From contig CM046330.1 in the NCBI GenBank assembly GCA_025403435.1, positions 24,367,507-24,431,506 of the forward strand: a stretch of DNA of 64,000 bases, read 5' to 3'. Under the pieces are notes generated by a model. That model was not told the origin of the DNA and searched no databases. It worked only from the letters and a program-made list of their open reading frames with translations. Position 1 is the stretch's first letter; each line of letters starts with the position of its first letter. Both the position numbers and the translations under genes were made by a program. The stretch is from Artocarpus heterophyllus (lineage: Eukaryota; Streptophyta; Magnoliopsida; Rosales; Moraceae). Shown here one piece after another: positions 56,609-64,000 of this stretch.

Positions 56609-58590
56609 TATTAGACATGTATGCCCTAAGGAGTAGAAATGTAATATGTTTTAGGAGATGTTTTTATCAATAAATAATTTATTTATTATTTATATCCTAA
56701 ATCTTGTCCTCTTATGTTCATATTTGTTGAATGTATGTTAAGCAAACAATAGTCTGAGACTGTCGGTCTAAACCTTTAAGAATTGGGCATGTATGGATAG
56801 ATTATGCAAAAAACACGATTAAGGTGACAGTCTAAATCATAAAATCTGTAATCGAGGTAATAAAGTTAGGCATTTTATTCACGTAAAGATTGTTATGTTC
56901 TCTATATCCCTATTGAGAGATGGTCTGTCTTGGCCATCGGAGGTGGACTCTATGAATAGAAACATTGGCACATTGTCATAGGTGACGATGTGTTAGATCG
57001 GGACACAAAGTGAATTGATTTGGATTAATAATTATATCTTGGCAAATCAATTCACGTTAGATAATCATTTGTATTGTATCTTAATCCTGAAATGAATAAT
57101 GGGCCCGTTGTTTTGACTTATATCTTTTGATGTACCAAAGGGTGACACCCACATTTTAATAGTGGTATGCATGCCGGTACATTGGAGGCATGACTCTTGA
57201 TAGCGTAGACCTATTATTCATAGATATGGAATCCATAGATCCTCTTTAGGAGTAATGATATTCTCTTATATGCGTTATCCTGTAATTGAAAAACTAGAGC
57301 ACTCAACCATTTGGATACATAGGTGTAACCAAATGGCATATTGTCTTTAGATAGTAAGTTTTCTGATGGTGAGATAATGGAATGTAAGATAAAAATAATC
57401 AGGAAGGTAAGACAGAACTTGTTCTCAAGCTGATTATGGATAATCTTATAGGGATACGATAAATTGTGATATGTCATAGAGACTTAGCTATACGGGCTTT
57501 GTAATTCTATATGGTTCGAGAGTGCAGCTCCAAGCTTTTAGTGGAGTAGTATTGGAGTTGATAATTATGAAATGTATATCTAGGATATTGGGTTTTATAA
57601 TTATCAGGAGCTTGAACTATATAGGTCGATTTGGTCCCCTTTACTAGCTCACAAAATCCTGTAACAATACGGCGTGTTTTTCCAATAATTAGTGACTTAT
57701 GTCAAATTTGTCAGATTGGCTAAAATTTGAAAGAATCAAATAATTCATGTCTGTTTATCAGTTGAATCAGTTTTGTCACAAAATTGATTCAAGATAAACT
57801 CATTGAATTATCGGGATCAAATAATTCATGTCTATTTATTGGTCGGATTAATTTTAAATGAATTAATTCAAGATAAACTTGTTAAATTATCAGGAATTCA
57901 TTTATTTTCCTAGAGATTATCTATATAAAGTTATTTTAATTAAATAACTTCTTTATTGGGTTATTTTAATTAAAATTGAGACTTTATCCTATAGAATCTC
58001 GGGTGAAAAATAAAAGATTTGTTGAGATTTTTTCGACTGTTCGGCATGCCGATAGGGTAAGGTCGTCATGCCAATCGCGTGATGAAAAAATCACACATTT
58101 TCACATGGATTTCATCAGATATTGATCAGAATTTGATTCTGATTCAAATTTTGAGGCATTATCTGATAAGGATTGACTCTTGGACCCAACTTTATAAAAA
58201 GGGAGTAAGTCTCGTTATTATTTAGATCAATTGAGAGATTAATAGTGAAACTCTGATAGTCAGATTCTAAAACTCTCTGAGAGCTTTTGATTACAAATCA
58301 GGAACACTAGCTTTGGGTTCTCTCAATTGGTTGGAAGGAGAGTCACATGGTAGAAGAGCTGTACGCGTGAGCCCACACTCACTCCAATCGTGGATAGAGA
58401 ATAGCAAAGAAGGCCAGTTAGTTGAGGTCCATCTAGAACGTTACTTCTCTACACTAATTAAGGAAGCTTTTCAGCGTTTACAAGGTTAGTAAGATCTAGT
58501 TAATTTATGCACATAGCGTGTCAAACTTGTGTTTTGAAAAATACTCTGATATAAAAAATTTAAAAAATTCCACTGCATATTATTTTTTCA

Positions 58591-58593
<3 letters not shown>
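56609..58593 (+). mobile_element. 3' LTR of copia element B
   Basis: 1985 bases, starting TATTAGACATGTATGCCC (TG changed to TA) and ending TTTTTTCAACA at 58593. Colinear with 49062-51065, with the motif block at 58035-58080 and the TATA box at 58193-58200. Confidence 0.9.

Positions 58594-58598
<5 letters not shown>
58594..58598 (+). repeat. Target-site duplication of copia element B, right (CACAC)
   Basis: Equals 49057-49061. It is followed by further CA then TA dinucleotides. Confidence 0.7.

Positions 58599-58622
<24 letters not shown>
58594..58622 (+). repeat. CA/TA microsatellite at B insertion site
   Basis: CACACACACACA runs into TATATATATATA. The left flank of B (49045-49061) is also alternating TA/CA, so B inserted into a dinucleotide repeat. 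Confidence 0.85.
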
Positions 58623-58623
<1 letters not shown>

Positions 58624-59335
58624 CAAAATCATTGCCAAAACACTCCCAACCAATCGTTCAATATTTTTTATTTTACTCATTTCAAACCCAAACTCATTAT
58701 TAAGTTTCATCTCCATTAAACTTATATCGTTCAAAGAGTCAAAACATTAATGAATTTTATTGCATGAGAAACATTAAGGTAGCTATATTAAACCACTTAT
58801 GTTAGATATTTAACAAAAGTAGCTACTTGCTACCATATATTGACATTGAGATGAAAAAAGATGGAAAGTTACTAAGTTACTATATAAAAACAAAGAAATG
58901 TTCCCTATATTTTCTAGATAACAAAAAAAAAAAAAAAAAAAAACATCTAGCAAGCGAAAAAGAAAAACCTCTTCTAAAACAAAAATATAAAAGCCTAATA
59001 AAATAAACCAAAACATAAAGCTAATAAAAGAACAAAGAAGCAGTGGTTACATGTATAGTATAGAGGTAATTTGACGTTCAAAAGCATCGAAAAGTTAGGA
59101 AATGGTCTCAAAACAATCATAAAACTGCCATATAAGGTTTAGATCCGAATCCTCCATCTCTGAGTTAATATATATATATATATATAAGCACAATAACAAT
59201 AAAAAAGCATCCTGCGAGAAAAAGAATTTCTTATAATTTTAAAATCATTCCCACATCGAGCTCCAAACCAATAAAACTTGCCAAGAAAACCCAATGGGAC
59301 AAAACCTAGGCTAAGAAAAAAATAGTACAATATGC
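58623..59335. other. AT-rich intergenic DNA
   Basis: There is no gene. It contains poly(A) (58922-58943), a TA microsatellite (59168-59186) and the stretch 58730-58870 that is similar to 47490-47700. 59200-59335 holds TTAGCCTAGGTTTTGTCC-like text on the minus strand. In related copia elements such text lies between the coding end and the 3' LTR; no LTR start could be found. Confidence 0.45.
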
Positions 59336-59336
59336 A

Positions 59337-59352
59337 GTGTCTCCCCCTCATA
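59337..59352 (-). other. Polypurine tract of element I
   Basis: GATATGAGGGGGAGAC on the minus strand directly follows the end of the RNase H text (IGMHRLRDL then a stop). Confidence 0.75.
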
Positions 59353-59369
59353 TCAACGTCTCTTCTTCA

Positions 59370-59860
59370 AAGATCTCTAAGTCGATGCATACCAATTTTA
59401 TGTATCAACTTCTCAAATGTTGTTGTAGGAAGTGCCTTCATAAACAAATCTACCAAGTTGTCACTAGAGCGAATTTAATGTATGCCAATCTCTCCTTTCT
59501 TTTGAAGCTCATATATAAAAAAGAATTTTGGTGAAATGTGCTTTGTTCTGTCTCCTTTTATGTAACCTATATTATCTTCATACAACACTATTGAACTTTC
59601 TTTGTTAATGAAAAATTACATGTTTCTCTGATATGTTGCACAGGAATCTTAACCATATACATTCTCGACTTGCCTCATGAATTGCCAATATCTCAGCATG
59701 ATTCAAATATGTGGCAGTTAGATTAGCTTTGTGGAGCACCAAGATATGGCTATACCACTATATGTAAACAAATAACCTATTTGTGATCGTGCTTTATGTG
59801 GATCTAACAAATATCCTACATCTGTTTATCTGATCAATTCTGACTTAGAATCCTACGCAT
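59370..59860 (-). pseudogene. RNase H of element I
   Basis: Minus-strand pieces: LLDPHKARSQIGYLFTYSGI and AISWCSTK, VLYEDNIGYI, GDRTKHISPKFFFIYELQKK, DNLVDLFMKALPTTTFEKL and IHKIGMHRL. These are the expected copia RNase H landmarks, interrupted by several stops in the middle third. Confidence 0.82.
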
Positions 59861-60900
59861 AATACAAACCCATAGTTGTTGTAACATGAAGATAACAAAG
59901 TATTTGTTTGACACCATTCCGATGTCTTTGAGTTGGTGAAGAACTATATCTCGCTAGCAAGCTAACAAAAAATACTATGTCAGGTGTTGTACAGTTAATA
60001 AGATACATTAGTGCACCCATAGCACTAAGATATGGCACTTCTGGAACAAGAATTTCTTCATCATCATCTCCAGGATGAAAAGGATCCTTTTTCATATCAA
60101 GGGATCGTACAACCATGAGAGAGCTCATTAGATGGGATTTATCCATATTAAAACGCTTTAATATCTTTTCAATATATGTTGATTGATGAACAAAAATCCC
60201 TCCCGATAAATGCTCCATTTGCAAGCCGAGACATTCCTAAATCCTACATTTCAAATTCATTTTTCAAATATGTTATTGTATCTGTAAGCTCTTTATAAGT
60301 CCCAATTGTATTCAAATCATCAACATAAACTACAATAATAGCAAATCCAAACTTTAACCTTTTAATAAAAATACATGGGCAAATTAGATTGTTAATATAT
60401 CCTTCTTTCAAAAGATATTCACTGAGGCGATTATACTAAATGCATGCAGAATGTCTTAATCCATACAAGGATATTTATAATTTAATTGAATACATTTTTT
60501 CGGGTTTTAAATTGCATGCTTCAAGCATTTTTAGCCCTTTAAGGACTTTCATGTAAATGTCCCTATCAAGTAACCCGTATAGATAGGCCATTACAACATC
60601 CATTAGATGTATGTGAAGTCCTTCTGAAATTGCCAGGCTCATGAAAAATCTAAATATAATTGCATCCATCACTGGTGAATATGTCTTCTCATAATCAATA
60701 CCAAGTCTTTGCGAAAAGCCTTGTGCTACAACTCAAGCTTTGTATCTGACAACTTCATTTTTCTCACTACATTTTCGCACAAATACCCACTTGTAGCCTA
60801 CAGGTTTTACAACTTCAAGTGTTTGGACAATAGGCCCAAAAAATTGACCTTTTTCAAGTGAATTTAATTCTGCCTAGATTGTGTCTTTCTATTTTGGCAA
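59853..60900 (-). pseudogene. Reverse transcriptase of element I
   Basis: On the minus strand an N-terminal part (about 60900-60700) carries GYKWVFVRK-like text. MSLAISEGLHIHLMDVVMAY with LYGLLDRDIYMK (60672-60475) contains the first Asp region. FAIIVVYVDDLNTIGT-type text (about 60345-60280) carries the active site. An open 123-codon piece (60224-59853) has FVHQSTYIEKILKRFNMD, VPYLSAMGALMYLINCTTPD and HRNGVKQILCYL. Several stops separate the pieces. Confidence 0.85.
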
Positions 60901-60971
60901 ATCATTTCTACGTTAACATTCTTCAATAGACTTTATTTCAAGATCCTTGTTTCCTTCTATAATATCAAGAG

Positions 60972-61450
60972 CTATTGCATATGCAAATATGTTGTTGATA
61001 ACAACTTCATTTTCAGTTCCATCTCTTTCATGAAGTGACATAGCTTGTTTGAGATTTCTTCATAAACATCATTTTTGGGTACTTGAACCTCTTCTGGGGT
61101 TACTTCTTCAGCTACATCAATTGTTTTTGTATTGGGCTCTTCAAGAATATTAATGACATTGGAAATGCCAACTTGCTTATTATTTAGCTCCTTTTTCTTT
61201 CTTGGATTTTTATACTTGGAACCGATAGGTCTACCATGCTTCTGGCATGCCTTAGACTCATTTGCTACCATATTAATATTTTTTTGATAGGAACATCAAT
61301 TCGAATAGCAGCATTTTTAGTTGATTTTGTCACTTTCTTAACATCAGTAAATGTATCTAGTAACTGATTTGTGACCTTTTGCAAATGGAAAATTTTTTGA
61401 ACTTCTAATTCACATTGATTCGGACGAGGATCAAAGCGACATAACGACAT
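60972..61450 (-). pseudogene. Integrase-RT linker of element I
   Basis: Two overlapping minus-strand frames (61450-61265 and 61271-60972) hold charged, low-conservation text including KACQKHGRPIGSKYKNPRKK. That GRP-GSKD-type basic motif and the acidic stretch are typical of the linker between integrase and RT in this copia group. Confidence 0.7.
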
Positions 61451-61497
61451 TGCATTCTATTATATGTCTTGTTTTTCCAACTATTGTTTATCTTCCC

Positions 61498-62400
61498 CTA
61501 ATGTTGGGAAAACTGTCTCATCAAATTGGCAATCAGGAAACCATGTCGTAAAGAGATCACCATCAAGGGTTCGAGATATTTAATTATTGATGGGAATTCA
61601 AATCTAACATAAATTCCCAGTCTCCTTTGAGGACCCATCTTAGTCGTTGTGGTGAAGCAATTGGGACATATACTATGCAACCAAAAATTTTTATATGCGA
61701 AATCTTTAGCTCTTCCTAGAAACAAGCTGTAATGGGGAGTATTTACGATATGCAATTGACCTTATGCGAATAAGTGCTGCAGCATGTAATATGGCATGTC
61801 CCCAAGCAGAGTTAGGCAATTTTGCTCCTAAGCAAATCTAGGCAATTTTGGTCTCATAAGAAAAGGCTTAGCAATTAATTTCAGCCTTTTCATAAAATAT
61901 TCTGCTAATCTATTTTATGTGTGCACGTGAGGAACAAGATGCTTAAAAATAATCCTAATTGACATGCAGTAATCATTGAAGGCTTCATATGTAAATTCTC
62001 CTGCATTATCTAGACAAATTCTCTTGATTGTATAATCTAAGAATTGCGCCCGTGATCGGATTATTTGGTAAAGGAGTCTCGCAAATTGAAAATTACAAGT
62101 AGATAACAAACAAACATGTGACCAACGTGTTGATACATCTATTTGTACCATAGAATATTGAAATGGTCCACATGATAGAATAATACGCCCACATATATCT
62201 CCTTGAATTCGTTCCAAAAATGTAGGAGATTCAATTGTAACTTTCATTAGGGATGGCCTTATAATTAGTTTTCCATGAAAACAAGCAACACATGAAAAAT
62301 CTTTGGACAAAAGAATCTTTTGGTTCTTTAAAGGATGTCTACTTGAATTTTTTATAATCTTTCCCATCCTTATTGGACACGGATGACCTAAACAATCGTG
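61498..62400 (-). pseudogene. Integrase of element I
   Basis: The minus-strand text runs HPLKNQKILLSKDFSCVACF (GAG-pre-integrase end), LERIQGDICG (first Asp), YSMVQIDVSTRWSHVCLL, IKRICLDNAGEFTYEAFNDY (second Asp) and HVHT, then a stop, then NRLAEYFMKRL (Glu). All three catalytic positions survive but a TAA lies between the second and third. The C-terminal part (61755-61498) has GPQRRLGIYVRFEFPSIIKY. Confidence 0.87.
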
Positions 62401-62900
62401 CCAAATAATAAAATTCCTTCAACCTTTGGATTCTTTGTTCATCACCACGTAGGATTCAATTGGATTTATAAATGCATGATACAATCCAAAAGAGTATGTT
62501 GGTAGCTTTTCTAATATTTGTTTCTTGCCTGAGACTTCAGACATAATATAAAGATATTCAACGTCTTTCCCATTTGTTGTCTCAATATGATAACCATTAC
62601 GACGTATATCTTTAAAACTTGTAGTTTTTTTATCTACTAGAGTACATAGCATCATTAATTATAAATTTTATGCCACTAGGTAATAATATATTAGCTCTTT
62701 TGAAGCCTTCAATGAGGTTTGCAACACTTGATATCGTACTAGCATTAGCTTCAGCTAATAAGAGACTGAAAGATATTTTTTATCTTTGAAAATAATGTGT
62801 GTTGTTCCACTGCCCGCTAGGCAAAAGGCTTCACCATTAACTTTATTACTAGTGGAATGATTTTTGAAATCCACGTCTCTTCATGAAAAATAAAACAAAA
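62401..62900 (-). pseudogene. Protease region of element I
   Basis: Minus-strand pieces: CLAGSGTTHIIF at about 62830-62795 in place of the usual L-x-D-SGTTH, so the catalytic Asp is Gly here. LAEANASTISSVANLIEGFK, RANILLPSGIKFIINDAMLC and SFKDIRRNGYHIETTNGKDV (62655-62419) follow. This matches the region between protease and GAG-pre-integrase in this copia group. Confidence 0.8.
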
Positions 62901-63059
62901 TAATTTGCTAAACATAATCTTTTTTTTTATAAAAAAACATATAGAGATTACAAAACATAATAAAAGCACACTGAAATTACAAGCACACTAAAATAAAAAC
63001 ACATCAAAACACAGTAAAAATTATGGATCAAATCATAAGTAAAAACAAACTGAAAATAA

Positions 63060-64000
63060 TACACTAGGGATAAATTGGTGGGAGAACATCTTTCAAGCCA
63101 TATTGATGTTTCTCTAGCTAATTAAATTCTCAAAATTTCTCTCATGATTCTCAAAGAAATCTGCAACGTCCAAGTGTGTAAAATCTGTAGGACCATGGTG
63201 TTCAGTAAAGTTTGTCTCAATAAGATTTGTCTCTGTACATTTTCCTTTCTCTTTCAAGGAAGCTTGGTAAAGATCAGCAAAGTGTTTAGATGTACGACAT
63301 GTACATCTCCAATATCCTTTCATGCCACATCTACAGGCAACTATCTTCATTGTTCTTAGGGTCTTTATTCTGAAAACCCATTTCTTCTTGTTTTTCCTCA
63401 TTCTTCTCTTATTTTTTATGGCAAGATGCAACTTTCTTGAAATTCAAGGAGTTTTGGTTATAATTATCACGACTATGGCCTTGACCACGACCGCAACCGT
63501 AACCATGTCCACCATGCCGACCATGCCTAGGATATTGAACATATGCCACATTCACTTTAGGGAATGGCATTCATCCAATTGGGTGAGATTGATGATTTTT
63601 CATCTTTATTTTGTTCGACAATGAGAAGACATGATATTAATTCAGAATATTTCTTAAAGCCTCGCTCTTGATATTGCTATTGCAAAAGCACATTAGAGGC
63701 ATGAAAAATAGAGTATGTTTTTTCTAACATGTCTTCATCAGTAATACTTTCTTCGCATAATTTTAATTGAGAAGTAATTTTAAACATTGCAGAATTATAC
63801 TTGCTCAAAATTTTAAAATCTTGCAATCATAGGTACATCCAATTATAGTGAGTTTTAGGAAGTATTATAGTCTTTTGGTGGTCATATCTTTCCTTTAAAT
63901 TATTCCAAAGGATATATGGATCTTTTACCGTCAAATATTCAGTTTTCAATCCTTCATAGAGATAATGACAAAGGAATATCATTGCCTTTCCGCGATCCTA
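63060..64000 (-). pseudogene. Gag C-terminus of element I, incomplete
   Basis: From the right edge, minus-strand gag text leads into a Gly/His/Arg-rich stretch (about 63530-63470: HGRHGGHGYG) and a decayed zinc knuckle, ACRCGMKGYWRCTCRTSKHF (63360-63300), in which the usual His is Tyr. An acidic tail follows, ending THLDVADFFENHERNFE (63165-63120). The N-terminus is outside the window. Confidence 0.8.

Larger units (their letters stand above)
49062..58593 (+). mobile_element. Structurally complete Ty1/copia retrotransposon B
   Basis: A 9.5-kb element on the plus strand. It has a 5' LTR (49062-51065), primer-binding site, a long leader with GC-rich motifs, gag, protease, integrase, RT and RNase H in copia order, a polypurine tract and a 3' LTR (56609-58593), flanked by CACAC. 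The first ~300 bases of the two LTRs look about 88-90% identical, implying an old insertion. Coding is interrupted by many stops, most of which look like C-to-T changes (CAG to TAG, CGA to TGA). LTR length and domain style suggest a Tork/Angela-like lineage, which I cannot confirm without a tree. Confidence 0.93.
59336..64000 (-). mobile_element. Second Ty1/copia lineage, 3' two-thirds (element I), cut by window edge
   Basis: On the minus strand, gag, protease, integrase, RT and RNase H occur in copia order from 64000 down to a GATATGAGGGGGAGAC polypurine tract at about 59337-59352. The protein text is unlike elements A and B (for example HVHT..NRLAEYFMKRL in integrase), so it is another lineage. 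The 5' LTR and start of gag lie beyond the right edge and no 3' LTR is recognisable. Frequent stops mark it as dead. Confidence 0.88.

Overview
This window is an AT-rich stretch of a flowering-plant nuclear genome, most likely a eudicot. I base this on the retroelement lineages (Ty1/copia and chromovirus-like Ty3/gypsy with kilobase LTRs and initiator-tRNA-Met primer sites), the PIF/Harbinger and CACTA-like DNA transposon remains, and the absence of any bacterial-style gene packing. I recognise no intact host gene, RNA gene, CRISPR array or replication origin. Almost everything that can be read is transposable-element sequence at different stages of decay, and no element in the window has an intact set of reading frames.

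Layout. 1-1670 is a Ty1/copia LTR (minus strand) that runs off the left edge. It sits inside the remnant 3' LTR (1671-2294) of a second copia element of the same family, whose degenerate interior (2345-6668) and 5' LTR (6669-8630) follow. 9277-12425 is a lone gypsy-type LTR. 12893-13200 carries CACTA-like subterminal inverted repeats. 13233-14631 is an internally deleted solo copia LTR. 14990-16060 is an LTR-like block of degenerate repeats. 16257-17047 is a poly(A)-tailed retroposon with target duplications. 19049-20130 holds CACTA-transposase-like exon remnants, and about 20150-24027 is a second lone gypsy-type LTR.

24028 to about 44010 is a decayed PIF/Harbinger element, split by a 13.7-kb Ty3/gypsy element (26480-40186, TSD AGGTG). 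That gypsy element carries a 2.2-kb solo LTR inside its integrase gene (30470-32662, TSD CAAAT). A CACTA-type terminus lies at 45419, beside the leader and 5' LTR of another copia element (45673-47298). 47304-49061 is AT-rich intergenic DNA.

49062-58593 is a structurally complete but coding-dead copia element (TSD CACAC) inserted into a microsatellite. 59336-64000 is the 3' part of a different copia element on the minus strand, cut by the right edge.

The window reads as at least four nesting levels: CACTA-like, then PIF/Harbinger, then Ty3/gypsy, then solo LTR. The most unusual signals are short palindromic or degenerate repeat arrays inside the LTRs and leaders: a GC-rich motif (core CGGCAGGCCGAA) shared by copia and gypsy elements, a regularly spaced palindrome array, and a positionally conserved hairpin. 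All coordinates of termini were read by eye from the sequence. Identities are estimates, not alignments.
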